Shown piece after piece: positions 20,715 to 30,478 of a stretch of 64,000 nt of DNA; within the stretch, counting starts at the first letter, position 1; each line of letters starts with the position of its first letter. The stretch comes from Tretioscincus oriximinensis (lineage: Eukaryota > Chordata > Lepidosauria > Squamata > Gymnophthalmidae): the NCBI GenBank assembly GCA_022410635.1, contig JAJVDF010000253.1, positions 437,740 through 501,739 on the forward strand. The letters run 5' to 3'. A program made the position numbers and the translations under genes. The notes under the pieces are model-generated. The model did no database searches and was not told where the DNA came from. It was given only the letters and a program-made list of their open reading frames with translations.

Positions 20715-21010
20715 GATAGCAGACATTAGAACATCTCTATATATATTTCCCAGTGTCACAATAGTCCCAGAAGGCTCTATGATTGGACAATATTTGGACG
20801 AATCCCAGGGCTTGGAGTGATGTTATGAACATTCTAATGCCAGGGCCAGGCCGATAGCAGTTGCCATGGAACCTGGCACAGCCCAACTACAGGAACAAGG
20901 AAGGAACAACACAGGAAAGGGGAAGGAGGAATATGAAGAGGGAGGGAGAATAAGTTAGACACACATACATGGCACTAAACTCAGGCAATGGGTTTATTCC
21001 ACTAGCAAGA
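20715..21010 (+). repeat. Family K copy 1
   Basis: Matches 61700-61955 in order: TTTCCCAGTGTCACAATAGT, CTATGATTGGACAATATTTG, GACGAATCCCAGGGCTTGGA, CAACACAGGAAAGGG, AACTCAGGCAATGGGTTTAT. Both copies stop at TTTATTCCACTA. About 80% identical; class unknown, possibly LTR-derived. Confidence 0.6.
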
Positions 21011-21014
21011 ACAT

Positions 21015-21320
21015 ATGAGCCCTGCTGAATGGGGCCAAAGCCAATCTAATTCAGTTGTCCATTTCACACAATGACCCCCCAATTGCCCCTGGGCATCTCA
21101 AGCAGAAGAAGGAGGTAAAACCTTCTCCTGTTCTCAACGCCTAGAATAGGGACTTGCCATCCACAGCCAGTTTTTATTTTATATTTTTATAAATGGGGTC
21201 TGCCATAGTCTACACTGGCTCATGGATGAGCCAAGTGAGGCCTGTCATAGTCTACACTGGGCTTACTAGCTTTCCTTGGGCATCTCAAGCAGAAGGAAAA
21301 GTCACCTGCTCTTGATTATC
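21015..21320 (-). mobile_element. CR1 LINE 3' fragment, divergent subfamily
   Basis: CCTGCTGAATGGGGCCAAAG, CCCCTGGGCATCTCAAGCAG and two CATAGTCTACACTGG repeats. The fragment at 31255-31540 has the same internal arrangement, including the repeated GTCTACACTGG block, so both belong to one subfamily. Confidence 0.6.
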
Positions 21321-21322
21321 TG

Positions 21323-21585
21323 CATATAAGAACATAAGAAGTGCCATACTGGATCAGGCCAGAGCCCATCTAGTCCAGCATTCTGTCTCACACAGAGGCC
21401 CACCAGATGCTCCTGGGCAGTCTGAACAGAGGAAAGCAAAATATGCACCTGTTCATGACTCCCTGCAAATGGTATTTCAGGAGTCCTGCCTGCTGCTCCA
21501 TCCTGGAGGCAACATCCAGACGTCCATCCTAGGACCCATTTATATCCTTGGTGTCCATAAACCTGTCTAGTCCTGTCNTGAAGAA
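21323..21585 (-). mobile_element. CR1 LINE 3' end
   Basis: ATAAGAACATAAGAAG (tail), TGCCATACTGGATCAGGCCA, CATTCTGTCTCACACAGAGG, GGGCAGTCTGAACAGAGGAA, TTCATGACTCCCTGCAAATG, GGAGGCAACATCCAGACGTC. It abuts a second CR1 fragment on the same strand. Confidence 0.85.
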
Positions 21586-21589
21586 TGTT

Positions 21590-22510
21590 CCTATTCAGGT
21601 TATTTAGATTTCATTTGGATGCATCCTATTACTCTTCAATTGGCCATTTTCATGGTGGCTGCCCACTAGAGAACATTGGAGCAAGCTTTCATATTTTATC
21701 GCTGAAAATGTTCTCTTTCTTCCTTTCTTCTACCTTCCTTCCTCNTCTCTATTCTCTGCACTTCCCCGTCTCCTGAAACCTTCTTGGGAAACAATACCTT
21801 TCAGTGCCTTTGCACCTGCCAATCATTGCTGTGTGCTTCTGGCCAATTATTTTTATTCTTAGTAAGCTGTGTAAAACAAAGGAAATAGGACATATTCTCT
21901 CTCCCCAGTCTGGATTAATGATTTCTATGAATTATAGCTGCATGTCAGGAGGATTGCCATTTGCCAAGAAGAGACATTATGCCGAACAGCTTTTCAAATG
22001 GGCTGTGAGCCTAGTAGTTCTCTTTCATTCATGTCATAGTCCTGGAAGAATTCTATTTCCCTAATCCTGCATTTCAGACTCTGTGCACTTTCGTTTTAGG
22101 TGGCAAAAGGAGACCGTGACACACNCTTGCATGTGCGCCCATGTCGTGGTAGAAATATAAAGGAATGAAATGTTTCCATAACTTCAGAGTCAGGCGCTCA
22201 GCTGCATGTAAAGAGCAAAAGTCTGAAGTCAAAGGCAGGTTTCCAACCTCTGCTGCAAATGGGAGGAATATGTGATGTCTGCCCTCTGCTACATTACAAT
22301 ATACTCACATTAGGAAATCAGAAGTCCAGGAGCTGAATTTCCACTCTGCCTGCTACTGTTAGTGACATGGGAATTTCTGCAATATTTCTGACTCATGATA
22401 TGGAAGAAAGAAGGTAGAAAAAAACCAGTTCTCCTTTCTGCTCTAAATAACTTGAAGGAATGTCATATCCTAAATGTACCNACAAAATTATCTGAAGGAA
22501 TGTTTTCTTT
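21590..22510. other. Unassigned sequence
   Basis: No gene or assigned repeat. Confidence 0.4.
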
Positions 22511-22514
22511 CATC

Positions 22515-22770
22515 AAACATAGCCCTTCTGGTCTTTGTGGTTAGNGTGTCAGACTCTTATCTTGGTAGCCTCCCGGCTCAAGTCTACACTCCTCCACAAA
22601 GCCNGCTGGGTGACCGTGGGCCAGTCANAGTTCTTCAAAGCTCTCTCAGCCCCANCTACTTCACAAGGTGTCTGTTGTGAAGAGAAGAACAGGTTGTTAT
22701 GTAAGCCGCTTTGATTCCCTTTGGTTTGANAAAAGTAGGGTATAAAAACTGGCTCCTCTACCTCCGCCTC
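22515..22770 (+). mobile_element. Sauria-type SINE, full length
   Basis: Head GTGGTTAGNGTGTCAGACTC, then CACTCCTCCACAAAGCCNGC, GGGTGACCGTGGGCCAGTCA, AGCTCTCTCAGCCCC, TTCACAAGGTGTCTGTTGTG, GTAAGCCGCTTTGATTCCCT and AAAAGTAGGGTATAAAAACT. It is followed by a C/T-rich tail (22745-22822). Confidence 0.9.
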
Positions 22771-22825
22771 TTCTTTCTTCCTCCTCCTCCTTTTCTTTCC
22801 TCCTCCTTTTTCCTCCTCTTCCGTG

Positions 22826-23132
22826 AGCAGGCATGGATAGCTCAGTTGCTAAGGAATCCGTCTCTCGCCTGGGAGATAGGGTTTTGAAGCCCTGTGTTGG
22901 ACGTGGGTGGTGGGTAGGGTGAGCACCTTCCACTAGCCTATAGCTCTAGCCAACCCAGCTATTCAAAAGCATTAATTGCAAGAAATTGCAACTGAATGCA
23001 AGTAGATACATGGGAACCACCATACCCTGGTTGGGAANATAGAATGCAAGCCTTCAGGCAAAAACACCCTTGTGAAAACACACTTTTGAGTCCCTTTGAA
23101 AGGTGAGAAAAGCAGGGTATAAGAACCCAGTT
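22826..23132 (+). mobile_element. Second-family SINE, nearly intact
   Basis: The tRNA-like head has a perfect A box (TAGCTCAGTTG, within GGATAGCTCAGTTGC) and a B-box-like GGGTTTTGAAGCCCTGTG. The body has TAGCTCTAGCCAACCCAGCT, TTCAAAAGCATTAATTGCAA, GATACATGGGAACCACCATA and GGAANATAGAATGCAAGCC. The tail GGTGAGAAAAGCAGGGTATA is shared with Sauria SINEs. The head differs from the Sauria head throughout. Confidence 0.85.
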
Positions 23133-23412
23133 CTTTTTCTTCTTCTTCTTCTTTTTCTTTTTCTCTTTCTTTTTCTCTTTCTTTTTCTTTTTCTCTTTCT
23201 TTTTCTTTTTCTCTTTCTTTTTCTCTTCTCCTTCTTCTCCTTCTCCTTCTTCTCCTTCTCCTTCTTCTCCTTCTCCTCCTTCTTCTCCTTTTCCTTCTTC
23301 TCCTTCTCCTCCTCCTCCTTCTTCTTCTTCTTCTCCTCCTCCTTCTTCTCCTTCTCCTTCTCCTTCTCCTCCTTCTTCTCCTTCTCCTCCTCCTCCTCCT
23401 CCTCCTTCTTCT
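23133..23412 (+). repeat. 280-bp polypyrimidine tract (SINE tail expansion)
   Basis: Uninterrupted C/T from the SINE 3' end. First CTTTTT/CTCTTT units (to about 23223), then CTCCTT/CTTCTC units. The reverse strand is pure purine. Long open frames of Phe/Leu/Ser or Glu/Lys here are artefacts of composition. Confidence 0.95.
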
Positions 23413-24115
23413 GGCTTATAGGACTCACAGAGGTCCAATTTGTAACAAACAAAGGACATTCTCTTGCACCATGCAGGAAAAGCGGATTCTCATATGTGTG
23501 TGAGATCCTAGCACAATTTCCGATCACTTCTTTACCTCTGCACCACCATGCCTCTTACAAATTTTTGCAGGGAAATGGGACAGCACCTAAGGTTCCTATG
23601 GGACCCCCCTGGTAGATTTTCTGGACTTAAACAGTTATGATTGAAACTATCAATGGAGGATTTCTGGCTGGATTATTTCCTAAGGATGCTAACAACTGAA
23701 CAAGGCACATTTCGTATGTAATGCATATCCCCTTCCATGGCATTGACAGCCTACAACAGATGAAGTAATTGAGGCAGGTATTGTTTTTGTCTCCTGCAGT
23801 AAATCCCAGATAGGCGAATGAAAGTAATTGTTCACATAGCATTGTCACACAGTTTCATAATGGCACAAAGTGAGATTCGATCATGACAACATGATTAGTT
23901 ATTAGTCTTGTTAGTGATACAGGCTGTGTCTCCACTGCACTGCAGAAATGTTTCCTTTCCACCCTCTGGGAAGGGGAAATTTTAATTTCTAGAAAGAGAG
24001 GATTTCCAGATTAATGGGTGTGAAAAAGTGGTTCACCCTCCGAGGTGCTGCTGGTATTTGAAGTCCTTTCTTGCATACAGGCCCGTACTTTGGCTGCATT
24101 TTGCCCACGGGCTGT
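23413..24115. other. Unassigned sequence
   Basis: No gene. CTGTGTCTCCACTGCACTGC near 23930 resembles a hAT-type terminus, but no partner end was found. Confidence 0.35.
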
Positions 24116-24296
24116 AATTTACTTACTTATTTACTTTATTTATTGATTTTACTCCCTCTCTTCCCTCAGCTACTTCGGGTTTTATAATAATAAAAGCGAC
24201 AAAAAAACCCAAAACATCTTCTTACTACTACCACCTAAATATGGCCCTGCTTCCATATCCATTCATATGTGGAAATCCTGTAGGCAGAGTCTGATA

Positions 24297-24607
24297 AGAA
24301 GAAGAAGAAGAAGAACTTGGTTCTTATACCCCACTTTTCTCACCTTTCAAAGGGACTCAAAGCAGCTTACAAGGATATATTTTTGCCCAAAGGCTTCCAT
24401 TCTATCTTNCCCACCAGGCTATGGTGGTTCCCGTGTATCTACTTGCAGTCAGTTGCAATTTCTTGCAATTCATGCTTTCGAATAGCTGGGTTGGCTAGAG
24501 CTACAGGCGAGTGGAAGGTGCTCAGCCCTCCTCACGTCCCACACAGGGCTTCGAAACCCCATCTCCCAGGCGAGAGACAAATTCCTAAGCGACTGAGCTA
24601 TCCGTGG
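24297..24607 (-). mobile_element. Second-family SINE, nearly full length
   Basis: GAA-rich tail, CTTATACCCCACTTTTCTCA, AAGGGACTCAAAGCAGCTTA, CTATGGTGGTTCCCGTGTAT, GGGTTGGCTAGAGCTACAGG, CGTCCCACACAGGGCTTCGA, CATCTCCCAGGCGAGAGACA and GAGCTATCC: the complete element read backwards. Confidence 0.9.
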
Positions 24608-24612
24608 CTGCA

Positions 24613-24690
24613 TTATAAATCTTAGATACTGACAAGAAATAGGTAGGCACATGAGCTTTTGTAGACAAGTTGCTTCTTTGAATTTAGCTG
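24613..24690 (+). repeat. Family J fragment
   Basis: AATCTTAGATACTGACAAGA and ATGAGCTTTTGTAGACAAGT are in the standard J order; the end past TTGCTTCTTTGAA is eroded. Confidence 0.5.
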
Positions 24691-24694
24691 GAAT

Positions 24695-24745
24695 GGGTGG
24701 GATCTGGTCCCATTCAGCAGGGCTCCTCTTGTGCTCATATGTCTA
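24695..24745 (+). mobile_element. CR1 3' terminal fragment
   Basis: CTGGTCCCATTCAGCAGGGC, TCCTCTTGTGCTCATATG: the extreme end of the CR1 type seen at 52880-52990. Confidence 0.55.
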
Positions 24746-25560
24746 TACAGAAGTTTGCCACATCCCTTCTTGGAAATCAATCTACTTTTATCACAATAGG
24801 AGAAGGCAGACCATCAATNCAGGCTAACATTTTTGTTTCTACCTAAAATCTGCTGGAATCTCAAGACCATTCTGCAAGACCAAGGTATCTTGTCTCTTTA
24901 GTTCTCCATGGATTGTAGCCACGGGAGGCCCCTTCTACTCATAATGGCGTGGCCTGCCTTTGACTACTGCAAAGAATGGAGGCCCTTTTTTTTGAAGGAT
25001 CATGTCTCCTAATTGGCTTATAATTATTTCCTTTGTCATTCATTGCTGGGACTTAATAATTGCTCCTATTCAACTTTCCTTGTAAATGGAAAAGGGGCAG
25101 GCAGGCTCCTCCCACACCCTTGGGGATCTGGTGTTTCTGTCTCTGCAGTGATCTCGTCACCTGGCTCAGCAGCTCTTGTATCAGGAGACAGATGAACACG
25201 CTGCTTTGCTTTGACCCTCCTGTTTCCTCATCATAGAGCCGTGCAGAACAATATAGGATAGGAAATATACAGGAAATAATTAAGGCTGACAATGCGCCAT
25301 GCAGAGAACTTGACATCCTTCACGGAGAACAAGGTGTTAAGGAGGACCTAAGGTCGTGGCAGTGACAGAGAAAACAGGAATGCATTAAGCAAGCCTGCTG
25401 CTTTCTCCTCTCCAATGAGCAACAAGATTCAGCCCACCCCGACTCAGGTTTATTTCTATTTGTTCTGTTGAGNTGCTGTCTCCTAGTGGTGCTGGTGGTG
25501 CGAATCGAAAGCAAAAATCCCTTCCTTCATGCGTTGAAATAGATGTTCTTCACCTGTGAT
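24746..25560. other. Unassigned sequence
   Basis: No gene or assigned repeat. Confidence 0.4.
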
Positions 25561-25564
25561 AGGT

Positions 25565-26000
25565 ATTCGGGTTTTTATTTATTTTAAGGTTATTAATACT
25601 GCCTGTATTGCCTGAAAGAACAGCACTGGCTGCCCTTTGGCTACCGAGTCCAATTGTCGGTACTAAGATTGATTTACAGGGTCCTATACAGCTTGGCCCC
25701 AGGTATCTGAAGCTACACCTCCTCCCATGTGTACCTGCCCACATCCTAGGATCTGCTGATGAGGCTCTTCTGACTGTCCCACCTCCCCGTCTTGTCAAAG
25801 AAACACGTGGGAGGGGCTCCTCTGTGATGGCCCCCAGGTTGTGAAATTCTCACCCTTCTGAGGTGCATCAGGAACTTACACTGTACAGATTCAGATGTGT
25901 TGAGAAGTCACACTTGTTCGCCATCACCTCCAGCCTGTCTCCTTGAAGAAACAGTTCTATTTTTAATTGTTCTATTTTAATCTGCGTTATGTTTTTTATT
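25565..26000 (+). mobile_element. L2-like LINE, decayed ORF2 3' end
   Basis: A broken frame encodes the conserved LINE C-terminal stretch: LALWLPSP-like start, LQGPIQLGPRYLKLHLLP, then SADEALLTVPPPR and VMAPRL. This corresponds to the usual WLP...RYL...LL..Y.P...SSD..LL.VP series of L2-type ORF2 ends. The untranslated part follows (TTCTATTTTTAATTGTTCTA). The copy at 63225-63765 shows the same order. Not functional. Confidence 0.7.
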
Positions 26001-26078
26001 ATGATTGAGTATAGAATAATAATCATCTGGTTTTCATACTCCACTCTTCTCACCCAAAGGGATTCAGAACCACTTACA
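25913..26078. repeat. Direct duplication, copy 1
   Basis: About 166 bases starting CTTGTTCGCCATCACC and ending AACCACTTACA are repeated at 26552-26720 with roughly seven substitutions and one 3-base indel (an extra AAT in copy 2). The shared segment joins an L2 3' end to the start of a minus-strand SINE tail. Confidence 0.9.
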
Positions 26079-26221
26079 TGTGTCAATGACAACAGTGATC
26101 CCTAACTCGAATGTGTCTTTGAGGCTGTAATGTGGGGATGCTCCCTTTGAGCCACCTTTTCTGTGAGACTATGGAGCTTCTGTGACCCTTCATCAAAATC
26201 TTGAGCCCGAAGAAAAGGCAG

Positions 26222-26558
26222 TCAGGCATGGATGGATCAGTCGCTAAGGAGACGGTCTCTCACCTGGGAGATAGGGTTTCGAGTCCCTGTGTCAGACATG
26301 GGGAGGGCTGAGCACCTTCTACTAGCCTGCAGCTCTCGCCAACACAGCTATTCAAAAGCAAGAATTGCAAGAAATTGTTACAGGCTATGACTAGATAAAT
26401 GGGAACCACCACAGCATGATGAGGAAGATAGAATGTAAGCCTTAAGGCAAAAAATAACCTTGTAAGCCACTTTGATTCCCTTTGGGTAAGAAAAGCGGGG
26501 TATAAGAACCCAGTTCTTCTTCTTGTTCTTGTTCTTCTTGTTCTTCTTGTTCTTGTTC
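26222..26558 (+). mobile_element. Second-family SINE with (CTTGTT)n tail
   Basis: Head GGCATGGATGGATCAGTCGC, B-box region AGGGTTTCGAGTCCCTGTG, then GCTGAGCACCTTCTACTAGC, CCAACACAGCTATTCAAAAG, GATAGAATGTAAGCCTTAAG, GTAAGAAAAGCGGGGTATAA. The tail is CTTCTTGTTCTTGTT instead of plain CTT. It lies between the two copies of the direct duplication. Confidence 0.9.
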
Positions 26559-26720
26559 GCCCTCACCTCCAGCCTGTGTCCTTGAAGAAACGGTTCTATT
26601 TTTAATTGTTCTATTTTAATCTACTTTATGTTTTTTATTATGATTGAGTATAGAATAATAATAATCATCTGGTTTTCATACCCCACCCTTCTCACCCAAA
26701 GGGATTCAGAACCACTTACA
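26552..26720. repeat. Direct duplication, copy 2
   Basis: Second copy of 25913-26078. The match begins inside the (CTTGTT)n tail of the preceding SINE. Here the SINE at the right edge continues, whereas copy 1 breaks off after CCACTTACA. Confidence 0.9.
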
Positions 26721-26870
26721 AGGTTAATTTTCGCCCAAAGGCTCACATTATTCTGTCTTTCCCACCAGATTAGTGGTGATACTCATGAATCTACTTGAAA
26801 TGTAGATTGCAAATCTACTTTCAAAGAGCTGAGTTGGCTGAAGCTGAGGCCAATACGTCTGTTAACACAT
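26680..26870 (-). mobile_element. Second-family SINE, 5'-truncated
   Basis: TTTTCATACCCCACCCTTCT, AGGGATTCAGAACCACTTAC, TTTTCGCCCAAAGGCTCACA, GATTAGTGGTGATACTCATG, GAGCTGAGTTGGCTGAAGCT. The head is missing. Confidence 0.7.
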
Positions 26871-27576
26871 GGTGTTACTACCATCACAAGTAGGAAAACC
26901 TCATGTGCCTGAGCCTTCGTGTCAGGGGAACTAAAGAATAGCAGCAAAGAGCTGGACATTGTGCTACAGAAGCTGCATAAAACTACTTCCTGGGAAAAGC
27001 TTAAGGACAGCCCTTTTCAGCATTACCACATCTGGATCCTTGCAATTACATGTTCTGAAGCCTCCAGAATCATGCTCTGGTAGCATGAAAAAAAACACGT
27101 GTTGGTACAGCCGAATTATTCATACCCATTGTTTTCCTCTGTTTTCTGGCTTCTTACTGGCATAGATCATAAAAATGTAAGCTGGAAATGTATATTCAGA
27201 ATAGTTCCTAGACACAAATGTTCATAGAAAATGCAAGCCTCCGGCCCCCACCTTCAACCAAGATGGGTGAAGTATTGATTGGCAACATTAATTATTGGAC
27301 TCTCTTTTTTAAATGGATTGGTACCTCCTGCAGGGCAATAAGGGGAGTCACTAATCAGAGATAAATGGCTAATTCATTACTTCCCTCTTGACCCCTAACT
27401 TCAACTTCTGAAAGAAGGAGCAGGAGAAGGAGGAACGAGAAAGGAAGAGGAGATCGGTAAGGCATGAAGTTTCGTGTGCTTCATTTCAAGCATATTCTCT
27501 GAAGCTTTGGTTCTGTATTGTTTCTTTTTGGAGGGGGGGATTCCTTAAGAAATGGAGCCTATGTGTCAACAAAATG
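26871..27576. other. Unassigned sequence
   Basis: No gene or assigned repeat. ACATCTGGATCCTTGCAATT near 27028 weakly recalls family G. Confidence 0.35.
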
Positions 27577-27830
27577 AAATAATAATAATAATAATAAAAA
27601 GAAAGAGGAAGAGGAAGAGGAAGAAGCGGAGGAAGAAGCGGAGGAGGAGGAAGCGGAAGAAGTGGAAGCGGAAGAGGAGGAAGCTGAAGAAGAGGAAGAG
27701 GAAGAAGAGGAAGAGGAAGAAGAGGAAGCGGAAGAGGAAGAAGAGGAAGCGGAAGAAGCAGAAGAGGAAGAGGAAGAAGCAGAAGCAGCAGCAGTAGAAG
27801 CAGCAGAAGCAAAAGCAGAAGCAACAGGCG
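27577..27830 (+). repeat. AAT then GAA/GAG/GCG polypurine microsatellite
   Basis: (AAT)7 is followed by about 225 bases of GAAGAG, GAAGCG and GAGGAA units ending in GCAGCAGCAGTAGAAGCAGC. Frames of 68-122 codons through it (Glu/Ala- or Leu/Pro-rich) are low-complexity artefacts: all three frames and both strands are open. Confidence 0.95.
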
Positions 27831-27896
27831 TGTCGATCTATTGGTGGGACTCAAAGAAACCTACATAAAATTCTCTTCACAACAGCCCCCTTATCA

Positions 27897-28275
27897 AGGG
27901 GTGGGAAATCTTTTTTTCTGCCGGGGCCATTTGGTTATTTGTAACATCATTCAAGGGTCATACCCAGGCCCTTCCCCCTAAGCCCCTCCCTCCCCCACCT
28001 AAAATCACACCGCTTCCATCTGCCCATTCCTCTCCCTTGCCCATGCCCACAAAATCACAGGTTTCAATGCCCCTAGCTCCTCACCCTCCCTTTCTTGTCC
28101 TCCTCCGTCACCTCCCTCCCTCCTCTTTTTGTATTTCACTCCATGTTTTAACAAAGTGAGGAACCANTGTTTAGACAGGGGAACCTAATGGTTTCTCAAG
28201 GAGCAGGCTATGAGCTGGGCCAAATGGTTCTATGGGCCTGATCAAGCCCCCAAGCCTTGGATTGTCCACCCCTGT
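27897..28275. mobile_element. hAT-like nonautonomous element
   Basis: Left end AGGGGTGGGAAATCTTTTTT then GCCGGGGCCATTTGG; right end CTTGGATTGTCCACCCCTG. The ends are inverted repeats of the AGGGGTGG type. CAAATGGTTCTATGGGCCTG precedes the right end, as in the 7068-7771 copy. No target duplication seen. Confidence 0.65.
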
Positions 28276-28368
28276 GGTGCTGAGAGAGCTCTGAAGGACA
28301 GTGAACAAGGACACCCTGCTGGCATCCTGGAGGAGTGTGGAATCAAACTGGAAGTCTACCAGATATGA
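28276..28368 (-). mobile_element. Sauria-type SINE fragment
   Basis: GCTGAGAGAGCTCTGAAGGA, ACACCCTGCTGGCATCC, GGAGGAGTGTGGAATCAAAC: the middle and head-proximal blocks of a Sauria SINE on the minus strand. Confidence 0.6.
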
Positions 28369-28500
28369 ATCATAGAATCATAGAGTTGGAAGGGACCTCC
28401 AGGGTCATCGGGTCCAACCCCCTGCTCGATGCAGGTTGGCTGTCAGCAAGGCACCTCCATTTCTAACATCTGGGAGTGCCACTCCCAGATGTTTATGNTC
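28369..28500 (-). mobile_element. CR1 LINE 3' end with ATTCTATG-type tail
   Basis: AATCATAGAATCATAGAGTT is the inverted octamer tail, followed by GGAAGGGACCTCCAGGGTCA, GGTCCAACCCCCTGCTCGAT: the canonical CR1 3' terminus. An inverted pair CATCTGGGAGTG/CACTCCCAGATG lies at 28469-28492. Confidence 0.9.
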
Positions 28501-28649
28501 AAATTCATAATATGACCAGAAGCTCTTATTTCCAGCCCTTTCCCCCTCCCTTACTGGCAGCCCAATATACAGAGGAAGCTAATACAGGGTAGAAATGTCT
28601 AGAAATAATTGACTAAGTCGCTTAGGAAATAGCTCATCAGACACTCTAG

Positions 28650-28850
28650 CAAGGTCATCTCGTAGCTAGATGGGCAGTGTGAGTCTGAAGATAACTCCAC
28701 TGCATGAGATGCTAGTTGAAAAAGTATATTTGTCTACAAAAGCTCATGTTGCCGACCTTCTTTTGTATGTCTCTAAGGTGCTAAGAGACCACCTTGCTAG
28801 ATATTTTGGATCCAGACCTACATGGCTATTTCTTCCAAAGTTCACCAGGA
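28650..28850 (-). repeat. Family J, most complete copy
   Basis: Read on the minus strand: AAGAAATAGCCATGTAGGTC, TGGATCCAAAATATCTAGCA, AGGTGGTCTCTTAGCACCTT, AGAGACATACAAAAGAAGG, CATGAGCTTTTGTAGACAAA, TTCAACTAGCATCTCATGC. It defines the family as about 160-190 bases without internal inversion. Confidence 0.65.
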
Positions 28851-29876
28851 AGTTATACTAGTACTGAGCACAGTGACAGAGGGAAGTAATGGTAATGGGG
28901 TCCTGAAAACACCAAGTTTCAAATCGGTATTTCAAGATAAACCAGCAATATTTCAGAGAAGCCGAACGAAATAACAGCATCTGTCTCCTTTTAAAAAACT
29001 TTTTGGGAAATAAAATATTGACAATCACAGGCACAGAGATATGTTGGCAAGCCCAGAGGGTTATTTTCACAATTTCCCGTTCAAAACATCAATATAATAA
29101 ATCTAAGACTCAATTATGTGGCTGCAAGTCCCTGGAACAAGGAAGAAGACTTGCCAATGTTTGTTTGGAAGAAGAGAATAAAGAAAAAACAAGATTCTGA
29201 ATGACTGGCTGGGGTTGGTAACCTTGCAGAAGTATTGATTTTCCTGAAATGATAAATGGACCTTACTAATGCATGTATCATTATCAGTTTGTTTAATGGC
29301 CTTCTGTTCCTTTTGTGAATCTGGTTTTGGCACGAGCTATGCTGAGAAAGAGCAATTTCTGTTGTCCTCACTTTAGCAAGCCAATTATATTGCTCTGTGA
29401 TTATTGGGTATCTTGGTGTCACGTGGGCATGTGGAGGACATTCCTTTGGTGCCAATATAAAAGTGGACCTATACGGATGTAAATGTTTACATCCCAAGCT
29501 AGAGGTGAAGAAAGAGCAGGGACACAGAAATCATTTTACTTCCCATTCTTATCACATTTGTTTATTCTTTCCCTTCCCTGCATTCAATCTATCATTCTTT
29601 CACTCCCTGCCTTTTCCAAAAAAGCCTTTAGAAGCATTTATTCTTAACACAAGTCTGTATTTTTTTTTAGCAGCGCATGCTGTGAGTATCTAAATGCATT
29701 ACAGGCTGATAAATCGAGCAACTGAAGAATATATTTCTGTGCTGTGAATACATTCTTGCATGGTTATACATTGTCTTCAGTGGTTTGTGGTCCAGATAGT
29801 TGCACAATAGCCCTGACTGATCATTGTATGTGCAGGATATAGACAACACCCTCCCGCCCTTCAAAAGCTGTACATA
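28851..29876. other. Unassigned sequence
   Basis: About 1 kb with no gene or assigned repeat. An open frame of 127 codons on the minus strand (29114-29497) has no recognisable domain. Confidence 0.4.
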
Positions 29877-29907
29877 TTTTATGTATGTATGTAGAGAGAG
29901 AGAGAAG

Positions 29908-30204
29908 GAGAACTGGGTTCTTATACCCCGCTTTTCTCACCTTTCAAAGGGACTCAAAGCGGCTTACAAGGATATATTTTGCCCGAAGGATTCCATTCTA
30001 TCTTCCCCACCAGGCTATGGTGGTTCCCATGTATCTACTTGCAGTCAGTTGCAATTTCTTGCAGTTCCTGCTTTCGAATAGCTGGGTTGGCTAGAGCTAC
30101 AGGCTAGTGGAAGGTGCTCAGCCCTCCCCACGTCCCACACAGGGCTTCGAAACCCCATCTCCCAGGCGAGAGACGGATTCCTTAGTGACTGAGCTATCTG
30201 TGCC
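29908..30204 (-). mobile_element. Second-family SINE, near-complete, inside a TATG microsatellite
   Basis: GAACTGGGTTCTTATACCCC, AAAGGGACTCAAAGCGGCTT, GCTATGGTGGTTCCCATGTA, GGTTGGCTAGAGCTACAGGC, CGTCCCACACAGGGCTTCGA, CAGGCGAGAGACGGATTCCT, GACTGAGCTATCTGTGCC. GTATGTATG units lie on both sides (29880-29892 and 30205 onward), consistent with insertion into a pre-existing microsatellite. Confidence 0.9.
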
Positions 30205-30334
30205 TGTATGTATGTATGTATGTATGTATGTATGTATGTATGTATGTATGTATGTATGTATGTATGTATGTATGTATGTATGTATGTATGTATGTATGTA
30301 TGTATGTATGTATGTATGTATGTATGTATGTATG

Positions 30335-30368
<34 letters not shown>

Positions 30369-30420
30369 TGTATATGGATGGATGGATGGATGGATGGATG
30401 GATGGATGGATGAATGGAGG

Positions 30421-30477
<57 letters not shown>
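30205..30477 (+). repeat. Three-part microsatellite: (TATG)n, (GGAT)n, (GACA)n
   Basis: About 170 bases of TATG (one TATA interruption near 30336), about 40 of GGAT, about 55 of GACA. Adjacent units differ by one or two bases, as if one gave rise to the next. Spurious open frames run through on both strands. Confidence 0.97.

Positions 30478-30478
<1 letters not shown>

Noticed and set aside
22833..22890. tRNA gene
   Set aside because: The A and B boxes belong to a SINE head; the rest of the element follows and no cloverleaf with proper acceptor stem forms.
23103..23615. Open frame of 170 codons rich in Phe/Leu/Ser, with Glu/Lys-rich frames opposite
   Set aside because: It lies in the polypyrimidine tail of a SINE; every frame is open because of composition.
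27486..27854. Leu/Pro-rich or Glu/Ala-rich proteins of 68-122 residues
   Set aside because: Translation of a GAA/GAG/GCG microsatellite; no flanking coding sequence or splice context.
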